A DNA stretch of 35,470 bases from Chara braunii (GCA_003427395.1 BFEA01000001.1:13049460-13084929), one strand, 5' to 3'. Positions 9,591 through 19,482 are shown, numbered from the stretch's first letter. The notes: a model not told the origin generated them from the letters alone. A program made the numbers and translations.

Positions 9591-10020
9591 ATCGGACCAA
9601 TCATGACTCAATCTACCAATCAAACGATCAAACGATCAGAGATTCACCAAACCAACCAATCAGACGATCAGATCATCAAAACAGTCGATCGACGAGGTCC
9701 AAGACCTGCAATAGAATATATCGGTATCGTACACCCTGTATGCACCATAACCTGCGATGGAATTGACTAGTATCGTATAGCCTGCCCAATGCGGAAACAA
9801 CAGATGTTGTTCGCTCTGATTCCACAGCGAGCGATCAATCTTGAGCAGCATGCCATTCAATCTGCGACAGTAAACAAATTGATTACAAACAGGTCGAACA
9901 ATCAACTAATGAGCATCTCAACGATCCGACAAAAATCAATCAAGCAATTCGGCCGACACAATCTTCAACCCCTCGACTGAACAATCTAATCACTGATGTC
10001 GCTCGATCTACCAGTAAATC
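9590..10020. repeat. low-complexity stretch rich in CAATCA/CGATCA words
   Basis: The words CAATCA, CGATCA and close variants recur many times at irregular spacing, densest at 9598-9680 and 9830-10010. No fixed period is visible, so this is cryptic simple sequence rather than a satellite. Confidence 0.6.
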
Positions 10021-10056
10021 AACGCCGGATGTGTGCTTATACAGGAGCTATGGGAA

Positions 10057-10124
10057 TGACCAACAGCGCCAAGAACAGCTGCTGCCACCACTTACGCCGC
10101 ACGGCAACAGCGCCAAGAACAGTA
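10057..10124. repeat. short direct repeat CAACAGCGCCAAGAACAG
   Basis: The 18-nt word occurs at about 10060-10077 and 10104-10121. Nothing else of note around it. Confidence 0.8.
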
Positions 10125-10553
10125 ACACTAATAGCAGTAGGACGAACGACAATATGGCGGGCAGCCGTGCGCAGTTCCCAAGACGTCAGACGATGGTGTG
10201 CGAGACTGAAGGATGAACAACTGCAGAGAGTAAAGGAAATCGCGCGCGTTGTATATGGATGCATGCATGCAGGAAGCCGGAGTTGATTTTAGGTGGCGTA
10301 AAGGAGTGCTTGGCGCACGCCTTTGAATCCTACTTGATAGGGCGGGAAGAGAACGACGCGCCATAATGCTGCATGAATCTATGGGAGAGAAAGAAAGTTG
10401 AATGTGTGTGCAGGCTTTGGCGGCGGTGAAGAGCTGCCATCTGCCTAGATGTTTTTTTTGGGTTGGATATGGAATCCCCAGCCGAGATGTTATAAATGCC
10501 TCTACCTATCTGTCTAACAATTGTTTCTGAACTGTGCTGACTGTCACTGGCAG

Positions 10554-10799
10554 GATATCCCGAGGCCGAAGCCGCAGATCTTGAAGTATATGCAAGGAAC
10601 GCGCATGGTGGAGGACCTATCTGAGAAGCGGGCGCCGCATATTACCAAGGCTCACTTGAAGCTGCTGAACTTGCAAAGAATGGGACTGAAGGCGCCGCCG
10701 GAGTCTTCCACCGCCGTAACTGTTGTAGACAAGAAATATGGCACTGGGAACCCTGTTACGATCGAAGTTGTTCCTGGATGGGTGAAGAACGACCGATTG
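10554..10799 (+). CDS. internal exon of an unrecognised cellular gene
   Basis: Exactly 82 codons lie between a CAG acceptor (10551-10553, after a T/C-containing tract) and a GTAAGT donor (10800-10805). Both borders fall on codon boundaries (phase 0-0). The product begins DIPRPKPQILKYMQGTRM and contains a Lys/Leu-rich helix (KAHLKLLNLQRMG) and a beta-like segment ending EVVPGWVKNDRL. Amino-acid use looks like a conserved soluble protein and unlike the retroelements around it. I do not recognise the family. The upstream exon is not identified. The frame also continues into the intron to 10883, so a single-exon reading is possible but less likely given the strong donor. Confidence 0.5.
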
Positions 10800-11020
10800 G
10801 TAAGTGGTCAGATCATAATATCATCAATTACCAATTGCTATATCTTTTATGTATACAAGTTGTTTGGCAATGGCCGCGGCTAAGGGCCTCGCACCACTGC
10901 ACTTGACTTGATTTTCAAGTGCCACACTTGAGCCGCACTTCACCGTGATAAAAAAAAAAAAAAACTTGAGTCCGTCACCGTTCCACCTTACCCTTGACTC
11001 CTCCCCTATCTGACGTACAG
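10800..11020 (+). other. predicted intron (221 nt, phase 0)
   Basis: GTAAGT at the 5' end and a pyrimidine-rich tract before TACAG at the 3' end. It holds a 14-nt A run, and its last 60 nt (10964-11001) resemble 13349-13385, so part of the acceptor region is repeat-derived. Confidence 0.5.
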
Positions 11021-11102
11021 ATCAAGAGCAGAAACAAGCAGGGGGTGAAGCATGCAATCAGGGTCGACTGGCGCAAGAAGGCAAAACAGTGGAAAGGTAG
11101 CA
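11021..11102 (+). CDS. next exon of the same unrecognised gene (3' limit uncertain)
   Basis: It starts directly after TACAG in the same phase as the previous exon and reads IKSRNKQGVKHAIRVDWRKK, a basic segment, then AKQWKG. A GT follows AAAG near 11095, a weaker donor than the first. The frame stays open to 11338, so the exon could be longer and terminal. The basic residues could contact nucleic acid, but that is only a guess. Confidence 0.4.
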
Positions 11103-11339
11103 GGAAGCGAAGGGAGTGTTTTTCACACACCTGGGCCGGGGGAAATCGACTGGCAGGAGTCCACTCAACTCGCGGCCTCACCCTGTCTCCTTGGGTGACA
11201 GACTTGGACAACAAAGAGGCAAGTCGCCGGGGTAGCTTCTTAGAACAGAACGCAGGAGTTAGTAGCGTGACCAGGTTGGCACCAGGGCAGGTTAGCCATC
11301 ATACCCCAGGACCAGAGCACTCGGTCTGGTGGTTCTAGT

Positions 11340-11694
11340 TAGAAACAGTGCTTGCCTATGTATCAGACACTTGGTACCGTTAGCGCCGCAGTGGGTCGTT
11401 AGAAGAGTGTCAGTAGTCCTCTGGGCCATGCTAGTCCGGGAAGTAGAATAGCTAGGCAGTGCATTTGGAGGTTGGTTATACTGCTGTTCTATGGCTACTT
11501 TACTTGACAATGTATGGTATCTTCAGAACTGTACATTGAGCCCGTGGTAGGAACCTGGAAAGTCGTAGATATTGACTTTCTGCAGGCACAAGCCTGTAAG
11601 CTAAGCTGGCTGATGCTGTCAGTACTCCTGGTTGATTTTTTTATTTTTTTTTCTTAACTCCGCTTATTTGATTGCGCACACCAAAAGAGCGGTC
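11340..11694. other. unassigned stretch
   Basis: No gene, repeat or recognisable signal seen apart from T-rich runs near 11636-11655. It could include 3' untranslated sequence of the exons upstream. Confidence 0.4.
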
Positions 11695-12350
11695 GGGAGA
11701 GAGATCCCACTACCAATGTATGTGGATTAGTGGTGTGCGACTGTGAGGCATTGTGGATTCGGCAGGAAATCAGACGTAGCCTGTTTTTGTGAATTAAGCC
11801 CGATGTTTTCTTTTGCTCTCCCATTGGTAGGTTTTTCTTTTGTTTTTGTTGTTGGGGTCCTGTGGCTGTCCCAAACGTGCGTGAAATCAGAACCAAGTTT
11901 TTTGGTTCGTGAAATCACACACGTTTCACTCACGGCGAAGGCAAAGACGAATGGCTTCATCGCTGGAAATTGATTGTGGTTTGGGAGGTGTTTTGGAGGG
12001 TTTGATCCCTCAACTACAGCAAATGGTGTATGGAGTTACTCTTGCCCTCCTTTGCCAAAGAGATTTTCTGTCAGAACAGCAGAACAGCGTGCACTGCGGC
12101 CTATTTCAAGGAAGCCTCAGACTATTGTCAATGAAAATGGTCCCTGTGCCCACTCACATGCAGTCGTTTGACTGCCACAGCCATGGTGAGTGAATCATAC
12201 CCTGACATCTGACACCCCGCCTGCAGCAGACACCATCTGTGAGAAGAGCACTTTATTTTCCGTTTTAGCTTTTTTTTCTTCATTTGTTTGGCAATGAAAT
12301 GTTTTTTTGCATTTATTTTCCGTATTCCGCGCTGCGGCCCACCTGTCCCC

Positions 12351-12484
12351 CACCTGTCCCACACCCATCACACTGATCCAAATACATGGCTAGTGGGATC
12401 TCGCTCGTGGGTGGCCCCCACCTGTCCCACACCCGTCACACTAATCCAAGTACATGGCTAGTGGGATCGCGCTCGTGGGTGGCA
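12351..12484 (+). repeat. 68-bp tandem pair in the foldback hinge, resembling the element end
   Basis: Two tandem copies (12351-12418 and 12419-12484) of a unit with CACCTGTCCCACACCC and TACATGGCTAGTGGGATC. A 32-bp part of each (ACACTRATCCA...TAGTGGGATC) resembles the outer right end of the element at about 13165-13195 in the same orientation. The hinge therefore carries extra copies of a terminal sequence. Confidence 0.8.
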
Positions 12485-12634
12485 GCGTGGAATAGGGAAA
12501 ATAAACACGAAAAAAACATTTCAGGACCAAACAAATGAAGGAAAAAACGCTAAAAAGGAAAAGAAAGTGGTCTTCTCACAGCTGGTGTCTGCTCCAGGCG
12601 GGGTGTCAGATGTCAGGGTATGATTCACTGACCA

Positions 12635-12790
12635 TGGCTGTGGCAGTCAAGACAACTGCATGTGAGCGGGCACGCAGAACATATTCATTGACAATAGTTT
12701 GAGGCTGCCGTGTGGCTGTGGCAGTCAAGACGAATGCATGTGAGCAGGCACGCGGAACATATTCATTGACAATAGTTTGAGGCTTCGCTG
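12635..12790. repeat. 78-bp tandem duplication inside the right arm
   Basis: TGGCTGTGGCAGTCAAGAC... through ATAGTTTGAGGCT occurs at 12635 and again at 12713 with a few substitutions. The left arm has one copy only, so this happened after the arms formed. Confidence 0.85.
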
Positions 12791-13303
12791 AAATGGGCTG
12801 CAGTGCACACTGCTGGGTTGTTCTGACAGAAATTCTCTTTGGCAAAGGAGAACAAGAGTAACTCCATATGCCATTTGCTGTAGGTGAGGGGATCGAACCC
12901 TCCCAAGCCACAATCAATTTCCAGCGATGAAGCCATTCATCTTTGCCTTCGCCGTGAATGAAAAGTGCGTGATTTCATGAACCAAAAAAAATTGGTCTTG
13001 ATTTAACACACATTTGGGACCGCCACAGGACCCCCACAACAAAAACGAAAGACAAACCTATCAATGGGAGAGCAACAAAAAACATCCCTTCCCCGCTCTT
13101 AATTCACAAAAACTACCCCTGATTTCCTGCCAAATCCACGATGCCTGACAGTCACACACCTTATACACTAATCCACATACATCGGTAGTGGGATCTCCCT
13201 CCAGGAATCCTCAACAAACAACCCGGAGGAAAAGAGAAAGAAAAGGATTTGGGTGTCGGGCCTCAAATGGAATTTTTAGAATGAAAAAAAAAAAAAAACT
13301 AGA

Positions 13304-13834
13304 CTCCCCACTGGGAAAAAGGAGATGGAAGTATGTGATTAAAAAATATTTGAGTCAGTCACCCTTCCACCTAACCCTTGACTCCGCACTGTGAAAAAGG
13401 AGCGGGAAAGTTGCAGCGGCGGTTCGTGCGAGGACACAAGGGAGGTAGTTACACGTAAGTCCATCGTTGGACCTGGACCACAGCTGCAGCGGACCTCTAT
13501 CTGCCCTGGCCTACAGCCAGGGCCTATTGGGCCATTTGCCTGTTCTGCCTGTAGGCTGTGGCCTGACCCCACAGGCCGTGTGCTGTTCCAGTCCAGTCCA
13601 GTCCTGCCCAGTACCACTGTCGGTACCAGGCCAGTCCAGTCCTTTCAGTCCGCTGGGGGTATACCCCAGCTGTTGTTTGTTTTCAGTCATTCTTTATTCT
13701 GCACATTTTGGAGTATGTGTGTGTTTAGTCCGCGTCGGAGCTGCGCTGTCCCTTCCATCTCCATCTCCATCTCCATCTCCATCACCCCGTCGTCCTCATC
13801 CTGACGGACCGCCATCCTGGCGGGTCCGTCACAC
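13304..13834 (+). mobile_element. LTR-like end of an undefined LTR retrotransposon
   Basis: The stretch ends directly before a perfect primer binding site, as the 3' edge of a 5' LTR would. It contains a TCCATC hexamer run (13757-13785), a near-palindrome around GGGGTATACCCC (13656-13675) and a terminal hairpin (13803-13830; GACGGACC pairing to GGTCCGTC). No matching second LTR lies in the window, so the 5' edge is unknown. Confidence 0.45.
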
Positions 13835-13862
13835 TGGTATCAGAGCGGGAACGTTCCCGCTC
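13835..13862 (+). promoter_or_regulatory. tRNA-iMet primer binding site overlapping a 20-bp palindrome
   Basis: TGGTATCAGAGC at 13835-13846 matches the complement of the 3' end of plant initiator tRNA-Met used by many plant LTR retrotransposons. It runs straight into a perfect palindrome, GAGCGGGAACGTTCCCGCTC, at 13843-13862. No gag frame is recognisable downstream. Confidence 0.6.
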
Positions 13863-13977
13863 CCACCACCACACCACGTACACCAAGGCCAAGGCTGCCG
13901 CATGCACGCGCGCCACGCTGCCCTGCCTCGTCCCGCTCCTGGATTATATTTATCAAGATCCGGGATGCACGCTGCTG

Positions 13978-14050
13978 CCAAGGTTTGAACCTGGGCAGCT
14001 GCCAGCCATGCGCGTGCGTAGCTAGCACCTTAACACTCTGGCCACACGCT
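13978..14050 (-). other. tRNA-like fragment (possible SINE head)
   Basis: On the minus strand a box-A-like TGGCCAGAGTGTTAAGGTG (14043-14025) is followed by a T-arm, CCAGG TTCAAAC CTTGG (13994-13978), at tRNA-like spacing. The acceptor and anticodon stems do not pair, so this is not a functional tRNA. It could be a SINE promoter or a tRNA pseudogene. Confidence 0.35.
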
Positions 14051-14165
14051 GGTGTTGAAGAGTGCCACGCCAGCTATTTAACCCCCCATCCCACCCCCGG
14101 TGGCAGGGGCATCGTGGCTGTTGTTGCCTGCGCTCGTGGCCATCCGCCACGTGGCAACTTGCTGA

Positions 14166-14370
14166 GGAGCTTGAAGACCCTCCTGGCTAGGGGGCTGCAC
14201 TACAGGGAGATCTGGATGGCTGATCAAGATCTCAGCACAACTAGATGATGATGGTGATGATGATTATTTCTTCTACTGCTGTAGCAGCACTTTGGCAGCA
14301 GTGAAGAACTCCTTGGCTAGGGGGCAGCGCATCAGTGTAATCATGGTGGCTGATCAAGATCTCAGCCAAC
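14166..14370. repeat. duplicated 70-bp segment with interspersed trinucleotide repeats
   Basis: TTGGCTAGGGGGC...GTGGCTGATCAAGATCTCAGC occurs near 14183-14236 and again near 14312-14366. GATGAT repeats lie between them, and a TTA repeat lies at 14378-14404. The spacing is about 130 bp. Confidence 0.7.
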
Positions 14371-14489
14371 CCTTGATTATTTTATTATTATTATTATTAT
14401 TATTGTCATTTTCTGCTGCAGCAGCAGGCTGCCAGTATCTTGAAGGCCAAGATCTAGTGGATCTTGGTGATCTTGTTGCTCTTGGCCAA

Positions 14490-14873
14490 CCAAGAGCCTG
14501 ATATCATCTCTCCACTAACCTACTCTCCCACCTCCCCCTCTCTCTTCCCCACACCATCTCATCACCTCTTCTACCTCTGCCACTACTACCCCCCCCTCTT
14601 ACCTCTCTCTTCACTCATCTTCCACCATTTTTTCTCCCCTCCCCTCCCCACTCACCATCTTCTACAAATCTCTACTCCTCCCCACTTTTCTCATCACTTT
14701 CTTTGCCATTTCTCCCACCCTACTCTCCCCCTTCCCTCCCCCAACTACAACCTAATCATCCCCCCACCTCCCACTTCAATTTTTTTCTCCTTCTCGCCTA
14801 TTTCTCTCTTTCTCCATCATTTTTTCATTCTCTCCCACCCCCAACCTCGATTTTTTTCAGTTTTTTCTTCTTT
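14490..14873 (+). repeat. strand-asymmetric polypyrimidine tract
   Basis: About 380 bp composed almost only of C, T and A, with very few G on the plus strand. It runs up to the left LTR of chromovirus 1, and similar CT/AT-rich DNA resumes at 24268 after the right LTR, so it is the pre-insertion site. Open frames here are Pro/Ser/His/Phe-rich artefacts. Confidence 0.8.
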
Positions 14874-15878
14874 TGCGAGGATTTGAGTTTTTGGCAGGCC
14901 TAAGGGTTTGTTGTTGCATTTGTGCCCGCCCTAAGTGAAGGCGGGCTTAACAAATCACGAAAGGCCCTCGATTGTCAATTTCGTATTTGGGATCCAGGCA
15001 ATTTTGTCGCGCCAGTTGGTTGAGGGAAAACACAGGCCGAGCAGCGAGACACGCCACGAACGTCTAAGCCTTTCCAAAATTATGCAGGCCCTGGACGAGA
15101 TTCGCAGCCTCATACACAGACAGTTGGGAGGCCCAACTGAACGAAGCCCATCAGCTGCATCTGAGGCACAACCTCCTTAGGCCTACCAGAAGCTCCTGGG
15201 CAGAGGCCCAAGCCAGACAGGCCGCCAGAGCAGCGAGGCTCATTCCATAAAGGAAAGAGCTCACTGCCTGGGCGGGTATTCGGGCACTTGCTGGTTGGCG
15301 GCAGCGCTGCTGGAGCTTTCGCTTGCGTGTTGGCTGCTAGCGCTAGAGCAAAGTGCTGCGCACGTGTGGTTGGGTGTGGAAGCAGGGCGCTGCTGAGGGC
15401 AATGCCATAGCCCAACCTCCATAGCTGGTTGAGGGCTTGGTTGTACAGTGAGGCGTAGGGGTGGTCTTCGGGTGTACAGAGGGAAGACGTGGGAATAAGT
15501 CAGGGGAAAGAGAGAAGGATGATGATGATGATGACGTGAGGGCACATACCTGGTATGGGCGATGGTCTTCATTGGGCAGCATCTTCAAGTACTTTGTGGG
15601 CTGCTGACGTCAACGGTTGCATTGTCAATTAGTAGGCAGACTGTAGCTGTGTAGGACGTAGGCTGGGCGCCGAGCGCCAAGTAGGAAGATAGGGCCTGGA
15701 TACTCATGTTGGTGGTGGCGAGAGCAAGCTCTCATTGACATTGGTTTTCAGTGTTACAATTCTTCATTGGTGTTATATTAGTGCATTTCTGCTTTCTGGA
15801 CACTGTGATACTATCTGGCCTTCAATGTGATTGTGTATTTCAGACATTGTCATCTCGCTACTGCTCATTTTCCTTACA
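14874..15878 (+). repeat. left LTR of chromovirus 1
   Basis: Begins TGCGAGGATT and ends TTACA. It aligns with 23403-24267. It is about 140 bp longer, mainly through a segment at about 15390-15510 absent from the right copy. It contains a stem-loop (GCCCGCC, 9-nt loop, GGCGGGC; 14924-14946), a second hairpin (GGCGC CGA GCGCC; 15666-15678), the box CGCCAGTTGGTTG near 15009-15021 and a GATGAT microsatellite near 15517. Confidence 0.92.
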
Positions 15879-15881
15879 ATT

Positions 15882-15893
15882 TGGTATCGGAGC
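15882..15893 (+). promoter_or_regulatory. primer binding site, tRNA-iMet type
   Basis: TGGTATCGGAGC lies 3 nt after the left LTR and differs at one position from the initiator-Met consensus TGGTATCAGAGC. It primes minus-strand DNA synthesis in this family. Confidence 0.85.
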
Positions 15894-17143
15894 TGGTTTG
15901 AACTGCGCTTCATTGGTTCTTCGCAATAGCTGTTCGGTGCTTCGCATGAGGTGTGGGGCAGTGATAAGGCTTGGGCGTTGAACGGTAGGCTGCCCAGGGT
16001 TGTGTGGGCACGCCAGGAAGCTATGTGGCGACATTAGGGGTGTACGCTGAATGAGGAGAGCTCGCTGATGTGGCATTTAAGCTAAGATGGAACTGCATTC
16101 TGCTGTTGGTTGTGCCGAGACAAAAAACGGTCATCATAAATGCACATCAGGTTGCCGGTGAGAAATTTGTGGTTGGGGGCAACATTATGAGGTATGTTGC
16201 TCTCTTCCTTATCTACCCTCTTCATTACTTTTACCGTGAGGAAGTGAGTTATGTTTGAGAGTCCTCTCAATGTGAGGCGTCACGAGTGCTCAACCTTGAG
16301 AGTCGACATTCTTCCTGGGTAGCAAGCTGGTGGGAGACGGGCGAAGCCTTTGAAGGGCCTTGGACGAAGCACTCGGGTCACGGTCACCATGCCAACCCGT
16401 TGGGACTAGTACACACATGCTTTGCCGCAAGTCCTTGGTTCTGCTGCTGTGCAATAGAGGTCATGCAGGGCATGCCGACCCTTTCCAGATCGTTTTTAAA
16501 TATTTATGGCGGGGACTCGGTGTTGACTTTGGCTGTGATCGTCGTCCTGTCTGCAACGCTAAATAATTCCTGAGGACCTTGGCGGTTGTCCTTAAACTGC
16601 CTCTTGATCAGCCAGATCAAACCAGGTGTAAGGCTCGTTGCATGCGAGGATAAATAAGGTGCAGGGGCTGGCAGGTTCGGCATAGACTTGGGGCACAAGG
16701 GTGGGTCGGATTGCACACCTTCAGACACGTTGCTCAACCAGATGCTTAGGAACGTCGACACAAAGTGACTACTCAAGAGGGATACATGGAGAGGGTTGGA
16801 TTCCGGTAACTGTTCACTGTGACATTAACTAGAAAACGGCCATCCAACATACATCTCTGCAGGAAATATCATTTTTATTTTTGATTATTTAGTTGTTACA
16901 GACTTGACTGACAACCAACAGACAACTGCAGATAGATAGAAATTCTTGCTGCATGCAATTTGTTTCAGAGTAATATAAAAATATGTTTAGTACTCCCTGT
17001 AGGACCTGACATTGATTGCTGGTTACCACTTGACTACTTCTTCTTAGGCTTACCGAATTTAGAGTCAAACATTAACCGGTTGTATGTCCTGTTGAGGTAG
17101 GATCCAGTGTGGGTTCTAATTTAGACTACACACACTGTAGCTC
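15894..17143 (+). other. long 5' leader of chromovirus 1, partly conserved with chromovirus 2
   Basis: No long open frame. Blocks at about 16070-16640 align with 27150-27720 of chromovirus 2, including GAGAGTCCTCTCA (a small hairpin), CTCAACCTTGAGAGTCG, GGTCACGGTCACCATGCC and CGGTCATCATAA. Likely holds packaging or translation signals (inference). Confidence 0.65.
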
Positions 17144-19056
17144 GTGAATGAAGCTGTCAATAGTGAGGAGGAGGAAGAACTCGTCGAAGACCTTAGGGTA
17201 ACTCGTAGAATCGCTCTCAGTCGTTCACTCACCTTCCAGGAGTTAGGTCCGGGAGACGAAAGGAGACTGCGAAGGGAAGCCAGGGCAAGGGAGATAGGAG
17301 AGCAAGAGCAACTGCATATAGTGTTGGCCCTGCTGGGGCTAGGACCGAGGTCAACACAGACACAACTATGGCTGCTTCTTCCACAGTGTCACAGGCCGTG
17401 TCCTAGGCCTCTTCGTCCGGAACGAGTCAGGGTACCCAAGGTATGGTTAGTCAATCTGTTGGCTTGCAAGTCAGCCAGCAACCTCAACTCTCAGCAGAGG
17501 ATTATGAGATCCTCGAGCAGAAGAACTTCATAATGAGTTGTAGAAACAACTGAGAGAGGCAGCGGAGAGAAGGCAAAGGGCTATACTTAGAAAAGCTAGA
17601 CTAGGGAGTAGGAGACAGGAGCTAAGCAAGTTAGAAGCATTAGATGAGTCCACACTTGATCCTGCTATGCAAGCACTGCGTAACTCGCAGCATTGCGTGG
17701 CTGAAACGCAGGTTGTCCAGCAGGAAGTGCTGGCTGAACTAGTGGCAGGCCAGAGACAAATTTTGGCTGCACTGCAGGCTCCTCGTCCTATGATGAGACA
17801 ACCTCAGTATGTTGTTGCTCCCCCTTTGGTTGCAGGTCCCTCAGTGACGCCGTCGCCGGTAGGGCCCTCTCTTCTCAACCATGTATGGCATCCCTCTTTC
17901 AAGTAGTCAGCCAGTAGTTAGTGGTCCAATTCTTGTCTCTTCTACCGTACCATCTAGGACGGTGGCAGCTACAGTGCCAGTGTCTGGACAACCGTAGACT
18001 AGCATGCAACAACTTGTGTCAGTGGCTATGCAGCCACTGCATCAATCGTCTGGGTAGATCCAACCTATGCAATGGATGTCCAAGATACCCTTGCTGAGTC
18101 CTAAGCCCTTCTTTGGCGACAGGAAGAAGGACGAGGACCTGGATACCTGGGTGAGGATTGTGCCTACCTATGTGAGGCACAAGCTCACCAGGCCAGAGCA
18201 GGAAGTCACAGTTGCTGCTTCTTTTTTAGAGGGATCGGCAGCGCGTTGGTTGAATGGCTTAGTGCAACAACAGGGCTACAGTCAGAATTTCGATGCCTAG
18301 GCCCAGACCCAGACATTGGAAGACTTCGTACGGTCTGTGTATAATAGGTGGCATGACCCTCAGGGGCCTCAGAAGGCCACCGACGCGATCAACAATTTGT
18401 GTGCCAAAAGGTACAAGAATGTTCGCGAGATCACAGACACCGTAGAACATCTGGTCGTGGTACCTGGTGTGTGCTACGACCAGCAGGTACTCCTCACGGA
18501 TTACTTGAGATGTCTGCCTTCAGAAGTTATGACTAAGCTGGTGGATGAGGCCTACGCCGACCAACATACCTTTGCTTCTTTCAACAAGAAAACCTTAGAT
18601 ATAGAGGCAAAGTTTGGGTCCGCGCATCAGAGTCAGGGAGATGGTAGGAAGAAGAGACTTCCCCAGGATTGGAAGAAGAAAGGTCAACTAATGTTCGTCG
18701 ACCATGATGGTCAGACGACATAAATTGATGACTTTCCACACTATGGGGATGAGACAGAGCATGATGGGACCAGCGAGACTTCGGATGGGGGAGTTGTGGC
18801 TCCTATAAAGGAAAAGTCTAGGGGGACCGGGAAGAAGAAGGTAGGCCGGTCTACGGATCAAGGCGACGAAGGAACACTCGCATGGGTAAAACTTGTTTTA
18901 GATTACGAGGTGTGGAGGGATAAAGTTGTTAGGGGCACGTGCATGAACTGTGGCAACTACGGCCACACGTCTAGAACGTGTCGAGGCAAGAAGGTTACTA
19001 CGAAGGTAGCCTCACCAACGGTGGTGGGCTTATCTTCGAACCCTGGTACTGGCTAG
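17144..19056 (+). pseudogene. gag: Gag of chromovirus 1 (capsid and CCHC zinc knuckle), decayed
   Basis: ATG 17144 starts an acidic then Arg-rich N-terminus that parallels the Gag start of chromovirus 2. Frames change several times (17144-17533, 17667-17906, 18067-18300, 18316-18723, 18796-19056). The capsid part includes KKDEDLDTWVRI and FLEGSAARWLNGLV, the retrotransposon Gag fold. A TAG at 18298-18300 replaces the Trp codon kept in chromovirus 2. The zinc knuckle CMNCGNYGHTSRTC (about 18940-18985) keeps the C-x2-C-x4-H-x4-C spacing. Gag packages the element RNA into particles in the cytoplasm. This copy cannot make an intact product. Confidence 0.88.
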
Positions 19057-19248
19057 CAGTGCTTCTGCGAGCACTTCGCAAGGAAACACCTCGGGCCAGT
19101 AGGAGTGTTAGCCGCTCTTACTCGCGTTGAAGTGGTAACGTTGCCTTCCTCACTTCAGGCATTGGCCAAGGCTAGTGACCCATACATCGCCTCGCAGACA
19201 CATTTAGACCCACCGACGCTCTGTTCGAGAGATGTGTCTAAAGTCTGA

Positions 19249-19482
19249 GTGGTCAGGGAAGGACCCAGAGACTCTTGGGCGATGATCGGTAGAGGTCCAA
19301 AGGGTGAACATTTTGTGGTACAGGTTGATGTAGGTGGCCGCAAAGTAGGTGCCTTCGCAGACATAGGCTCTACACAAAATTTCATCAGTCGTGCTTGTGG
19401 GGGTAGACTGCTCTTAGGGGACCAAGTGCAGCGGCTTAGCAAAACTGTAGCTTCTACGCAGCCAACAAGCACCAAATGGTAG
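19249..19482 (+). pseudogene. aspartic protease of chromovirus 1 (fragment)
   Basis: Reads FVVQVDVGGRKVGAFADIGS then TQNFIS, the active-site loop region of retropepsin. The usual D-T/S-G triad appears as D-I-G here. The frame ends at a stop at 19480-19482 within a region that is itself duplicated. The aligned position in chromovirus 2 reads D-T-C, so neither copy has an intact triad. Confidence 0.7.

Larger units (their letters stand above)
11696..13202. mobile_element. foldback-type DNA element with long inverted arms
   Basis: The left arm (about 11696-12340) and right arm (about 12480-13202) are inverted copies along their full length. For example GAGATCCCACTACC at 11701 faces GGTAGTGGGATCTC near 13184, and TTTATTTTCC near 12312 faces GGAAAATAAAC near 12496. 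The right arm is longer because of a 78-bp internal duplication. The arms contain short open frames but no transposase motif, so the element would be non-autonomous. A MULE-like or foldback origin is likely from structure. No target-site duplication could be defined. Confidence 0.8.

Noticed and set aside
13978-14050. Functional tRNA gene
   Set aside because: The T-arm and box A are present, but the acceptor and anticodon stems do not pair.
14464-14903. 140-codon Pro/Ser/Phe-rich frame
   Set aside because: A by-product of the polypyrimidine tract, which runs open in several frames.
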